Of a DNA stretch of 46,756 bases, positions 8,910 to 16,596 are shown one piece after another. Position 1 is the first letter of the stretch. Every line of letters starts with the position of its first letter. Below the pieces are notes generated by a model. It was given only the letters and a program-made list of their open reading frames with translations. It did no database searches and was not told the origin of the DNA. The DNA comes from an uncultured Bacteroidia bacterium (GTDB lineage: Bacteria > Bacteroidota > Bacteroidia > Bacteroidales > UBA932): the NCBI GenBank assembly GCA_902789395.1, contig CADANY010000011.1, positions 1 to 46,756 on the forward strand, written 5' to 3'. Both the position numbers and the translations under genes were made by a program.

Positions 8910-11095
8910 CAGAACCGGTAGGAGATCTTGACCGTAGCGTTGCAGGGGGCCTGTGGATAGACCCCGATGCCGGTATAGACCGTTCCGTCATCCCAACTCT
9001 CCCAGCGCCAGCCGGAGGCATAATAGAGATGGTTGAAAAGGTTATTCACATAACCGGTTAACGAGAGCGTCCCGGTACGAAGAGCGAACGACTGCGTCAG
9101 AGAGAAATTCGCAATGCCATACGCAGGGATCGCCATCTCGTCACGCATCGTATTGTCTATGAACTGCTTCCCGACATATTTTCCGTCCAGCGAAGCCGTC
9201 GCCCCCTTCCAAAGGGAAGCCGTTGCCCGGAGCATACCGATCAACGAAGGGGACATCAGCATATCCGTATCCCCGTAAGCCACCTCGACGGTTCCCTTCT
9301 TGTCCGCGCGCGGAACAAATGAGACATAGTCCCTAATCCGGTTCCGGCTGAGGGTCAGGTTGCCGTCGAGGCAGAACCACCTGACCGGCGTCCATGCCGC
9401 TGCGAGCTCGATTCCACGGCGGTATCCCTTCGGAACGTTTTCCTTGATATTGTACCCGGAATCGCTCAGCCGTCCGGTCTCGAGCAGCATGTCCCGGTAT
9501 TCCATCAGATAGAGATTCGCGCTTCCCCGGAACCGCTCCGACTCCCACTGATAGCCGGCCTCGATATCGACCATGCGCTCCGGACGGATCGGACTGACCG
9601 TACCCTTGACGTTCTCCTTGATATCGCTCCGGCCGGGTTCCCGGTGCCCCAGAGCCACACTCGCATACAGTTTATGGCCTTCCGCCGGGAACCAGGAGAC
9701 CCCGCCCCGGGGATTGAAAAAGGTCCAGTCCGCCTGGTAATCGACCGATGCCCCGTCATCATCCGCACCGTCCATCACAATTCCCAGCCGCCTCAGCTGC
9801 AGGTCAGCATAGAGAACCAGAGACTCCCCCGCGCGGTATTCTCCCTTCAGGAAGCCGCTGAAATCCGTTTTACGGGTATCGTTACTGTACCATGGACCCT
9901 CCCGGTTCAGCCTGTCGTAATCGAATTTCTGTCCGAGAATCCGGGCCCAGAGCATCTCCCCGAAATGGGCCCCGCCGTACCGGGCGGCATTGATCCCCCC
10001 CGTCAGGTCGAGCGCATCGTTACGGTATTTCAGAGTCGAATTGAAGACATAGTAATCGTTTCCCATCTTCTTCCGGTAGATCATATCGCTCACCGCCTCT
10101 CCCGTCGGATCCGGAAGTCCATAGTCCAAAAGCGAACGACCCGTTTTCAGATACTCGTCGTACCCGTCGCCCCGCGTATAATTGAGCGTATTCGACCAGC
10201 TCAGACCGCCTCCGAAAGAGTGGGTATAATTGAGCTGGAGGTGGTTCTGGCGGTAGTTATCCGTCTGATTGTCATAGTAAAAGACATTCCCGTACTCATC
10301 CTTATACTTCCCCGCCCCGTTGTAGCGGCGGTCGATCTCATACTGCTCATAATCGATTCCGTCCCAGGTAATGCCGCTCCGCTGGTCTCCCATCAGCCAG
10401 GTCAGCCGGAGCGAATTCCGGCCGCTAAGCCAACCGGCGGCCACAAAAGCCGACTTCGAATCGACGAAAGCGTTCCGGATATACCCGTCAGTCACGCCCT
10501 TGGAAAAGGCAGCCGAAACGTACCATCCGCCCGGAAGCAGACCGGAACCGGCGGAAACCGTCGTCAGGAAAGTATTGTAACTGCCCGCACTGAAATCAAA
10601 GGACCCAAAGGGATCCGGCGTAACGAAGGCCGTATTCATATTGATGCTCGCCCCGAAGGCCCCGGCCCCGTTGGCGGAAGTTCCGAGTCCTCGCTGGACC
10701 TGGACCGTCGATATCAGGCTCGTCAGGGACGGGATATTGACCCAGAAAACCTCCTGGGACTCCGAATCGTTCAGGGTGATACCGTTCAGGGTCACATTGA
10801 TCTGCGACCCTTTCGAACCGCGGATTGTCATGGCAGAGTTTCCGAGGCCCGTTCCGCCCTCGTTATATGTCACGACCGAAGGTTGCAACTGCAGGCTCAT
10901 CGGAAGCGAAAAAGAAGGATTGGCCGAACGGAGTTCATCTTTGCCGACCATTGTAAAAGAAACCGGAGTACTGTAACCGGCACGGGAAGCGGAAACGACG
11001 GTACTGTCCAACCGTTCCGTCCTAATACTGTCCTGGGCGAAAAGGCCCGGAGTCTGAAGCGCAAGCAGCGCTGAAACAAATAAAAAACCTCGCAT
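8909..11095 (-). CDS. TonB-dependent receptor under a TPP riboswitch (thiamine-compound importer)
   Basis: A 728-residue outer-membrane receptor. MRGFLFVSALLALQTPGLFA is a signal peptide, leaving Gln as the first mature residue. The plug (about 25-160) contains LDSTVVSASRAGYST, AMTIRGSKGSQINVTLNGI and VQVQRGLGTSANGAGAFGASINM; the rest is a beta-barrel ending KISYRF with the terminal Phe needed for barrel assembly. There is no CarboxypepD-reg N-terminal domain and no SusD partner, so it is a micronutrient-type receptor. The riboswitch 54 bases upstream argues for thiamine or its phosphates or precursors as substrate, as known for thiamine-regulated receptors in Bacteroidetes; the exact ligand is inferred. 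It follows the cyclotransferase gene on the same strand. Confidence 0.9.
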   Translation of the reverse strand: MRGFLFVSALLALQTPGLFAQDSIRTERLDSTVVSASRAGYSTPVSFTMVGKDELRSANPSFSLPMSLQLQPSVVTYNEGGTGLGNSAMTIRGSKGSQINVTLNGITLNDSESQEVFWVNIPSLTSLISTVQVQRGLGTSANGAGAFGASINMNTAFVTPDPFGSFDFSAGSYNTFLTTVSAGSGLLPGGWYVSAAFSKGVTDGYIRNAFVDSKSAFVAAGWLSGRNSLRLTWLMGDQRSGITWDGIDYEQYEIDRRYNGAGKYKDEYGNVFYYDNQTDNYRQNHLQLNYTHSFGGGLSWSNTLNYTRGDGYDEYLKTGRSLLDYGLPDPTGEAVSDMIYRKKMGNDYYVFNSTLKYRNDALDLTGGINAARYGGAHFGEMLWARILGQKFDYDRLNREGPWYSNDTRKTDFSGFLKGEYRAGESLVLYADLQLRRLGIVMDGADDDGASVDYQADWTFFNPRGGVSWFPAEGHKLYASVALGHREPGRSDIKENVKGTVSPIRPERMVDIEAGYQWESERFRGSANLYLMEYRDMLLETGRLSDSGYNIKENVPKGYRRGIELAAAWTPVRWFCLDGNLTLSRNRIRDYVSFVPRADKKGTVEVAYGDTDMLMSPSLIGMLRATASLWKGATASLDGKYVGKQFIDNTMRDEMAIPAYGIANFSLTQSFALRTGTLSLTGYVNNLFNHLYYASGWRWESWDDGTVYTGIGVYPQAPCNATVKISYRF

Positions 11096-11148
11096 AAAAC
11101 ATTTTGTTTTGATGCAAGGGGCAGGTACGGCATGTACCCTCGAGAAGG

Positions 11149-11230
11149 AATGCTTCCCTACGCCGGTATGGACCGGATCAGGTTCATTGGGACTCTCTCA
11201 ACCGCCGGCTCAAGGCGGTACCCCCGCATT
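11149..11230 (-). promoter_or_regulatory. TPP riboswitch (THI element)
   Basis: The minus strand carries the conserved aptamer core: GGTTGAGAGAG, then TGAACCTGATCCGG, then ATACCGGCGTAGGGAA. Closing stem P1 is AATGC (11226-11230) with GCATT (11149-11153). The sensor lies between the cyclotransferase stop and the receptor start; its 5' strand overlaps one base of that stop codon. Downstream, a hairpin GGTAC-ATGCC-GTACC (11124-11138) could be part of the expression platform. No U-tract follows it, so control of translation is more likely than termination; that last point is inference. Confidence 0.93.
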
Positions 11231-11988
11231 TATTTTTTATCAATCAACTCTATCTGATACAGGCGTTTCCAGTTCTTCCCCGTCAGATAGATATGCTTTC
11301 CATCATAAGCGATGCCGTTCAGGACATCGGTATTCGCGTCGCGAAGGCTCTGGGGCAGCAGGCCGCTGCAGTCTACCGTCGCCTCGACCGATCCGCTCTT
11401 CGGATCGATAATGACGATAAGGTCCGTCGTATAGACATTGGCCCAGATCTTCCCGTCGATCCATTCCAGTTCGTTCAGGAATCGCACCGGCCGGCCGTTC
11501 ATCTTGACCGGCAGGGTCTTTTCGACCTTCAGCGAAGCATCCATGAAATAGAGATTCGCCGTCCCGTCGCTCGCAATCAGCGACTTCCCGTCCGTCGTCA
11601 GGCCCCATCCCTCCCGGGGATAGCCCTGGGTCGACCGGTAGGTCAGTGTCTCGGGATCATACTTGAAGACAACCTTGTTCATCCAGGTCAGGATATAGAG
11701 ATCATCTCCGAAAATCACCGAACCCTCGACAAAATAAGTCCTGTTGAACTGCATGGAGGTCAGCGATTTACCCGTCTGCAGATCGACCGTCCGGAAGGAG
11801 CTCGTCCCGTACTGGCCGGTACTCTCATAGAGCTTGCCGCCATGGAAAAACAGCCCCTGCGTATAGGCAGAAGGATCATGCGGATACTCCTTGACGACCT
11901 TGACCCGGTACTCCCGGACCTTGGCCGCCGTCGAACAGGCGGGCAGCAGCAGGACCGCTGCCAGAAATATGAGGATTCTCGTTCTCAT
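11230..11988 (-). CDS. glutaminyl-peptide cyclotransferase (glutamine cyclotransferase family), lipoprotein
   Basis: A 252-residue five-bladed beta-propeller of the plant/bacterial glutamine cyclotransferase family (Pfam PF05096). It turns N-terminal Gln of exported proteins into pyroglutamate. The leader ILIFLAAVLLLPAC is a lipoprotein signal with Cys18. Family motifs are FPHDPSAYTQGL-like (YPHDPSAYTQGLFF), LYESTGQYG, EGWGLTTDGKSLIASDGT, LNELEWIDGKIWANVYTTD and LNGIAYD near the end. It sits 20 bases after the M19 gene and directly before the riboswitch. Bacteroidetes depend on such an enzyme because most of their signal-peptidase-I products begin with Gln. Confidence 0.9.
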   Translation of the reverse strand: MRTRILIFLAAVLLLPACSTAAKVREYRVKVVKEYPHDPSAYTQGLFFHGGKLYESTGQYGTSSFRTVDLQTGKSLTSMQFNRTYFVEGSVIFGDDLYILTWMNKVVFKYDPETLTYRSTQGYPREGWGLTTDGKSLIASDGTANLYFMDASLKVEKTLPVKMNGRPVRFLNELEWIDGKIWANVYTTDLIVIIDPKSGSVEATVDCSGLLPQSLRDANTDVLNGIAYDGKHIYLTGKNWKRLYQIELIDKK

Positions 11989-12008
11989 GATGCAAAGGTA
12001 TACCTTTT

Positions 12009-13511
12009 TTATTCTCTTTGCAAATCCCCGGCCACAGCGATCACCCGGTCGAGGACCCGGAAAAGATTACCGGACCAGATCTTCGCGATATCCTCGTCGC
12101 TGTACCCTCTCTCCATCAGGCCCATCGTAATATTGACCGCATCATTCGAACCGAAAACGCCCGTATATCCCCCGCCTCCGTCCATATCGACGCCGATCCC
12201 GACATGATCGATCCCGGCGACCTTGACGCAATGGTCGATATGGTCCAGGTAAGTCTCGATATCGACCTTGTACTTATCCCGGGACTGGAAATTCCAGACG
12301 GCATAGACCTGGATGACCCCGCCGTTGTCCCGGAGGGCGCGGAGCTGATCGTCTGTGATGCTCCGGTCATGTCTGAAAAGCTTTTTGGCCCCTGAGTGAG
12401 AGCAGATGATCGGAGCCTTGCTATACTTGATACAATCCCAGAAGGTTCCGCTGCTCGTATGGGAGCAGTCGACCATGATGCCGAGTCGGTTCATCTCGGC
12501 GACAACCTCTTTCCCGTAAGCGGTCAGCCCCTTCGTCGTATCGGTCGAGTGGGAGGATGAGTGGGCAATCAGATTATCATAGGTATGGGTCAGGCCGACA
12601 TACCGGACGCCCATATCCGCATATTTCTTGAGATTGCCAAGATCGCGTCCGATCCCCTTCCCGTTCTCGATACCGATAAAAAAGGCGCGCTTCCCTTCGG
12701 CCTTGCAGCGGAGCGCATCCGCGGGCGTCGTCACGATCTCGCAGCGTCCCGGATTCGCAGCGACGTCGGCATAGATCTTCTCAATCTGCGACATACAGTA
12801 CGCGACGGCATTCTCCTCGGGCTGGTCCTTCTCGCCCTGATAAGAAATCAGGAAAGTACCGTTCAGGCCGCCTTCCATCATTTTCCGGAGACTGACCTGG
12901 TTCGTGCTGCGCTTGCCGAGACGGAACCCCTCGTTATAGACATCCGGAAGATCCGCATGCGTATCGACAAGAAAGATCTTCTTCTGAAGCAGGCGTGCCC
13001 GATGGTAGAGCGAAGCCCGCTCCAACAGTTCATCCAGGTTGGCAATCCGGTTCTGGCACCGCCAGAGAGCCCTGTTGATACGCTGGGTCAGCGGATTGTC
13101 ACCGAAGACGGGCACGTTCCAGTCGCAGGTTGCCTTGAATAGGATCAGAGACAGTTCGTCAGCCAGGGAAACGGCATTTTCGGAAAAGGCGACGCCGGAG
13201 AGGATCGACATGATCGCATCCGCATCGGCAACCGTCTCCCCGCTCGCAACGAACGGAAGCTGGATCGGCAGCATTCCCTTCCGAAGAATGGCTTCCGACC
13301 AGGCCGTCACTTCGGACGGATCGGAGGAATAGATTCCGATCATTGCCGGCGTCTCGTCCGGGAAACGGCTCGCTGAATCATAGTACAGACCGGAAAGAAT
13401 CCGGTCGCTACGCTCGAAAACATCTTTCAGATCAAGCGGATAATGGATCGTCTGGGCCGTCGAGACGAGGGCGGAAAGCGTCGCACATAATGAAAAAATG
13501 AACTTTTTCAT
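12009..13511 (-). CDS. M19 (renal dipeptidase-type) metallopeptidase with degenerate N-terminal amidotransferase-like domain
   Basis: A 500-residue exported zinc dipeptidase. MKKFIFSLCATLSALVSTA is a signal peptide, so mature protein begins at Gln20. The M19 barrel (about 178-500) has the metal ligands in order: H185 and D187 (DTHADLP), E282 (IGIENG), H351 (DCSHTS), H372 (SHSGAK), plus D442 (GVDMDG). About residues 55-160 form an extra region that reads like a worn class-I amidotransferase/C26 hydrolase: MIGIYSS, ILRKGMLPIQLP, then ATCDWNVPVFGDNPLTQRIN, where the nucleophile Cys of the usual GICRG-type elbow is absent. M19 enzymes cut dipeptides, including D-amino-acid-containing ones. First gene of the unit with the cyclotransferase. 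Confidence 0.88.
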   Translation of the reverse strand: MKKFIFSLCATLSALVSTAQTIHYPLDLKDVFERSDRILSGLYYDSASRFPDETPAMIGIYSSDPSEVTAWSEAILRKGMLPIQLPFVASGETVADADAIMSILSGVAFSENAVSLADELSLILFKATCDWNVPVFGDNPLTQRINRALWRCQNRIANLDELLERASLYHRARLLQKKIFLVDTHADLPDVYNEGFRLGKRSTNQVSLRKMMEGGLNGTFLISYQGEKDQPEENAVAYCMSQIEKIYADVAANPGRCEIVTTPADALRCKAEGKRAFFIGIENGKGIGRDLGNLKKYADMGVRYVGLTHTYDNLIAHSSSHSTDTTKGLTAYGKEVVAEMNRLGIMVDCSHTSSGTFWDCIKYSKAPIICSHSGAKKLFRHDRSITDDQLRALRDNGGVIQVYAVWNFQSRDKYKVDIETYLDHIDHCVKVAGIDHVGIGVDMDGGGGYTGVFGSNDAVNITMGLMERGYSDEDIAKIWSGNLFRVLDRVIAVAGDLQRE

Positions 13512-13535
13512 CCCGTAAATACACTAAAAATCATA

Positions 13536-13567
13536 CAAATATAGCTACACCTTTTGGATTTTCACAA
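13536..13567 (-). promoter_or_regulatory. promoter for the M19-cyclotransferase unit
   Basis: On the minus strand TTTG (13564-13567) is followed after 20 bases by TATATTTG (13536-13543), 24 bases before the M19 start codon. It interleaves with the divergent rnpB promoter. Confidence 0.7.
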
Positions 13568-13584
13568 AAGAGTTTTTATTTTTG
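13553..13584 (+). promoter_or_regulatory. promoter for rnpB
   Basis: TTTG at 13553-13556, 20 bases, then TATTTTTG at 13577-13584. RNA start would be near 13592, just before the RNase P RNA. It overlaps the M19 promoter on the other strand. Confidence 0.7.
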
Positions 13585-13602
13585 CAGCAAGTTGAATAGA
13601 TA

Positions 13603-13945
13603 TTAGGGTGGGACGATCTGCCGCGCCCTTTGTTTTTGGCTACGGCCTGGAACGAAGAGTGAGGAAAGTCCGGACAGGAAAGGGCACCCGACTGCGGAAA
13701 GCGCAGAAGGGAGTAATCTTTTGATATCGTAACAGAAAACAACCGCTAATTCAATTAGCAAGGGTGAAAACGCGGGGTAAGAGCCCACGACTTGTTGCGG
13801 CGACGCACCAGGGGTACGATATCCGGGCCTGCAAGACCAAATATACTGACAGATGAGGGCTGCCCGTCCGATGTCAGGGGGTAGGTTGCGAAGATAAATG
13901 GCAGATTTAAAAACAGAAACCGGCTTACGGCCCCACCAGACCTAA
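13603..13945 (+). ncRNA. rnpB: RNase P RNA (class A)
   Basis: The catalytic RNA of RNase P, which matures the 5' end of tRNAs. Universally conserved blocks are present: GAGGAAAGTCCGGAC near the start, AGGGTGAAAACGCGGGGTAAGAGCCCAC in the middle (given in part), and ACAGAAACCGGCTTAC near the end. Helix P1 pairs TTAGGGTGGG at 13604 with CCCACCAGACCTAA at 13932. Ends are set by P1 and are good to a few bases. Open frames on the opposite strand here are not genes. Confidence 0.95.
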
Positions 13946-13947
13946 GA

Positions 13948-13980
13948 GGGGTTGACTCGCGCATAGGTCAACCCCTTTTT
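13948..13980 (+). terminator. rnpB terminator
   Basis: GGGGTTGAC and GTCAACCCC form a 9-bp stem with a 10-base loop, followed by TTTTT. It directly follows RNase P RNA. Confidence 0.92.
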
Positions 13981-13998
13981 CTATATGGTTTTTTTTCG

Positions 13999-14006
13999 TA
14001 TCTTTG
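13999..14006 (+). promoter_or_regulatory. -7 element before the GltD-like gene
   Basis: TATCTTTG, 25 bases before the ATG at 14032. The -33 position falls in the T-run of the rnpB terminator and lacks the G of TTTG, so strength may be modest. Confidence 0.6.
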
Positions 14007-14031
14007 CGCGCTAACCGCATGAGATGTTAAT

Positions 14032-15273
14032 ATGAACAATACAGAAGCGCAGAGGTGCCTCCTCTGCAAACGCCCCAAATGCTCCCTGGACGGATGCCCG
14101 GTCCATACCCCCGTCCCCGAGTGCATGGCCCTCTACCGCGAAGGACGCCTGGAAGAAGCAGGACGTCTCCTTTTTGAGAACAATCCCCTCTCCGCCATAA
14201 CCTCCCTTGTCTGCGACTGGAAGAAATTCTGCTTCGGCCACTGCGTCCTGAACGTCAAGCAAGTCCCCGTCAGATGGTACGAAATCGAGCAGGAAATATC
14301 CGGCGAATACCTCAAGACCCACCGTCTCGAACGCAGTCAGGAGACGCCCCTTTCCGGCAAGTCCGTCGCTCTTGTCGGCGGCGGTCCGGTCGGCATTTCA
14401 GCCGCTATCTTCCTCTGGGAGAAGGGGGCAGACGTGACAATCTATGACGCCAACGAGCGCCTCGGCGGCGTCCTGCGTTACGGCATTCCGCAGTTCCGCC
14501 TCGACAAAGCGATCCTCGAACCCTATGAAAGGATGTTCGCGGAAGCCGGTATCCGTTTCGTCGGCGGAACCGAGCTGGGGAAAGATCTTACTATCAGCAA
14601 ATTGAATAAAGACTTCGACGCCGTCCTTATCGGGACCGGTGCCGAAAAGGCCATGACCCTGCGTGTCCCCGGGGAAGACAACTCCCTCGTTATGCAGGCC
14701 CTCCCCTTCCTGAAGAACCCCGATGCCTATCCTCTCGGGAAAAAGGTCATCATCATCGGCGGCGGAAACGTCGCGATGGACGCCTGCCGAACGGCCGTTC
14801 GTCTCGGCGCAGAAACCTGGGTCTATTACCGCAAGACCTTCGAGAACATGCCCGCCAACCCGATGGAAATCGAAGAAGCAAAGGCCGACGGAGTGCAGTT
14901 CCGCGTCTTCCAGGCCCCGGTCGAGGTCCATGAGCACAGCGTCACCTTCCGCGACTGCGAGAACGAGACCGATCCCGAAACCGGCAAGGTTTCGACCCGG
15001 ATCATTGAAGGCACGGACCACGAGGTCGAATGCGACCACCTGATCCTCGCCATCAGCGAGAAGCCCGACTACAGCCCCCTCGGCGACGCCCAGCCCCAGC
15101 TGGACGAATGGGGATTCGCCGTCAAGGACGAGCTCCAGCGCCTGCAGATCAAGGGAATGGACAACATCTTCTCCGCCGGAGACTTCCTGCTCGGCCCGAA
15201 GACCGTCGTCGAGGCAGTCCTGAGCGCCAAGACCGCTACGGAGAATATCGCTAAATACCTTCTCGGAGCATGA
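14032..15273 (+). CDS. GltD/NfnB-like NAD(P)-dependent flavoprotein oxidoreductase
   Basis: A 413-residue FAD and NAD(P)H enzyme of the glutamate synthase small-chain family. The N-terminal ferredoxin-like domain has Cys clusters (CLLCKRPKC, GCPVHTP, and CDWKKFCFGHC) for Fe-S centres. The FAD fold is VALVGGGPVGISAA at about 110, with GGVLRYGIPQFRLDK; the NAD(P) fold is KVIIIGGGNVAMDACRTA, and the end has FSAGDFLLGPKTVVEAV. These subunits normally pass electrons to a partner (GltB, NfnA, PreA), but no partner is in the window. It is about 50 residues shorter than typical GltD. The stop overlaps the queC start by four bases, so it is co-expressed with queC. Exact substrate is unknown. Confidence 0.85.
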   Translation: MNNTEAQRCLLCKRPKCSLDGCPVHTPVPECMALYREGRLEEAGRLLFENNPLSAITSLVCDWKKFCFGHCVLNVKQVPVRWYEIEQEISGEYLKTHRLERSQETPLSGKSVALVGGGPVGISAAIFLWEKGADVTIYDANERLGGVLRYGIPQFRLDKAILEPYERMFAEAGIRFVGGTELGKDLTISKLNKDFDAVLIGTGAEKAMTLRVPGEDNSLVMQALPFLKNPDAYPLGKKVIIIGGGNVAMDACRTAVRLGAETWVYYRKTFENMPANPMEIEEAKADGVQFRVFQAPVEVHEHSVTFRDCENETDPETGKVSTRIIEGTDHEVECDHLILAISEKPDYSPLGDAQPQLDEWGFAVKDELQRLQIKGMDNIFSAGDFLLGPKTVVEAVLSAKTATENIAKYLLGA

Positions 15274-15908
15274 ACGCCATTCTGATCTACTCGGGCGGGC
15301 TCGACAGCACGACCCTCCTGTACGAATACAAGGACGATATCCGCCTCGCCGTCACGTTTGATTACGGTTCGAAGCACAATGCGAGGGAAATCGCCTGTGC
15401 GAAAGAAAACTGCGCCCTCCTGGGGATCCCGCACCTGATCATTCCCCTCGATTTCATCGGGAAATACTTCCGGAGCGACCTTCTCATCAGCGGCGGTGAG
15501 ATTCCCGAGGGAAGCTATGACGACGAGAACATGCGCTCTACCGTCGTCCCCTTCCGGAACGGGATCATGCTGGCCGTTGCCGCAGGGCTTGCTGAAAGCC
15601 GGGACCTCGACACGGTCCTTCTGGCAAACCACTCCGGGGACCATGCCATCTATCCCGACTGCCGTCCGGAATTCGTCGATGCCTTCGATAAGGCAACCGC
15701 TGCGGGAACCTATAACGGCGTCCGTATCGTCTCCCCTTACTGCAACCTCACAAAACGCGATATCGCCCTCCAGGGCCGTTCCCTCGGCATCGATTACTCA
15801 AAGACCTATTCCTGCTACAAAGGCGGTCAGAAGCACTGCGGCCTCTGCGGCACCTGCCAGGAACGGAAAGAAGCCCTTGCGGGCTTCGATCCGACGGAAT
15901 ATGAATAA
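15270..15908 (+). CDS. queC: 7-cyano-7-deazaguanine synthase QueC
   Basis: A 212-residue enzyme that turns 7-carboxy-7-deazaguanine into preQ0 with ATP and ammonia, a step of queuosine biosynthesis. The PP-loop SGGLDST (8-14) binds ATP, and four Cys (182, 190, 193, 196 in CYKGG...HCGLCGTC) bind zinc. YSKTYSCY is also typical. Length is normal. It is translationally coupled to the upstream flavoprotein; queD, queE and queF are not in the window. Confidence 0.96.
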   Translation: MNAILIYSGGLDSTTLLYEYKDDIRLAVTFDYGSKHNAREIACAKENCALLGIPHLIIPLDFIGKYFRSDLLISGGEIPEGSYDDENMRSTVVPFRNGIMLAVAAGLAESRDLDTVLLANHSGDHAIYPDCRPEFVDAFDKATAAGTYNGVRIVSPYCNLTKRDIALQGRSLGIDYSKTYSCYKGGQKHCGLCGTCQERKEALAGFDPTEYE

Positions 15909-15924
15909 TTTTTTCTTTAAATAA

Positions 15925-15956
15925 CTTGCATAAAGGTAGGAAAATTCCTATCTTTG
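15925..15956 (+). promoter_or_regulatory. hicAB promoter
   Basis: CTTG (15925-15928), 20 bases, then TATCTTTG (15949-15956), 25 bases before the hicA start. Confidence 0.7.
15933..15954. promoter_or_regulatory. probable HicB operator
   Basis: AAGGTAGGAA, AA, TTCCTATCTT form a 22-base inverted repeat with nine of ten positions matching. It lies in the promoter spacer and covers most of the -7 box, as expected for autorepression by an antitoxin with a DNA-binding domain. Confidence 0.65.
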
Positions 15957-15981
15957 TTTGTTATTAACTTATTCTTCGACT

Positions 15982-16170
15982 ATGAAATATAGTGAACTTG
16001 AAAGTAAACTTCGAAAAATCAAGTGTTTCGACACTGGAGAGGAGAGCCGCGGACACCCTCTATGGTATAGTCCAAAAACAAAAATGTATTTCCAATTAAG
16101 CCACCACAAGAGCCATGAGGTAGCCCCCGGTACTTTACGAAAGATAATGAAAGTTTCAGGACTGATCTAA
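15982..16170 (+). CDS. hicA: HicA-family toxin (mRNA interferase)
   Basis: A 62-residue toxin with the small double-stranded-RNA-binding-like fold; HicA cleaves mRNA and tmRNA when free of HicB. The catalytic His is in SRGHPLWYSP, and the C-terminal SHHKSHEVAPGTLRKIMKVS block is the family signature. ATG 15982 is chosen because MKYSELESKLR is where family homology starts; an in-frame start at 15958 would lie within the promoter-proximal leader. hicB follows 13 bases downstream. Confidence 0.9.
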   Translation: MKYSELESKLRKIKCFDTGEESRGHPLWYSPKTKMYFQLSHHKSHEVAPGTLRKIMKVSGLI

Positions 16171-16183
16171 TCGAAGAAAAGCG

Positions 16184-16594
16184 ATGGAAGAGAAAAAAAC
16201 GGTTAAAGTTTTTATTGAGAAAACGACAGAAGGCTACTCAGCCTATATGGACGACACCCCCCTTGGCTACAGTTGCCTGGGAGAAGGGAAAACAGTAGAA
16301 GAGACAATCTCTGACTTTCGTGCGGCGTATCAAGAGATGAAATCATTCTACGAAAAAAGAGGAATGTCATTCGAAGAGATCCGTTACGAATTCTTCTATG
16401 ACACAGCCTCTTTTCTACAAGAATACAGCAAGGCCTTTTCACTTGCCGGCCTGGAGCGGATCACGGGAGTCAGCCAGACACAACTCGGTCACTACCTTCA
16501 TGGGCGGAGAAAGCCCACGAAAAAAACGATCGACAAGATTCAGCGAGGTGTGCAAGAGTTTGCACAAGAACTGACAGCTGTCCGCTTCGCCTAA
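16184..16594 (+). CDS. hicB: HicB-family antitoxin with C-terminal helix-turn-helix
   Basis: A 136-residue antitoxin. Residues 1-60 form the partly degraded RNase H-like fold (VKVFIEKTTEGYSAYM, EGKTVEETISDFRAAYQEMK) that covers HicA, and the C-terminal half has an XRE-type helix-turn-helix (GLERITGVSQTQLGHYLHGRRKPT) for operator binding. It ends two bases before the stop of the convergent GDPD gene, with no terminator between them. Confidence 0.88.
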   Translation: MEEKKTVKVFIEKTTEGYSAYMDDTPLGYSCLGEGKTVEETISDFRAAYQEMKSFYEKRGMSFEEIRYEFFYDTASFLQEYSKAFSLAGLERITGVSQTQLGHYLHGRRKPTKKTIDKIQRGVQEFAQELTAVRFA

Positions 16595-16596
16595 CC

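Noticed and set aside
9644..11074. 476-residue plus-strand open frame
   Set aside because: Antisense of the TonB-dependent receptor; composition-driven, no domain or signal, no promoter.
13545..13964. three small minus-strand open frames
   Set aside because: They lie over RNase P RNA and its promoter.
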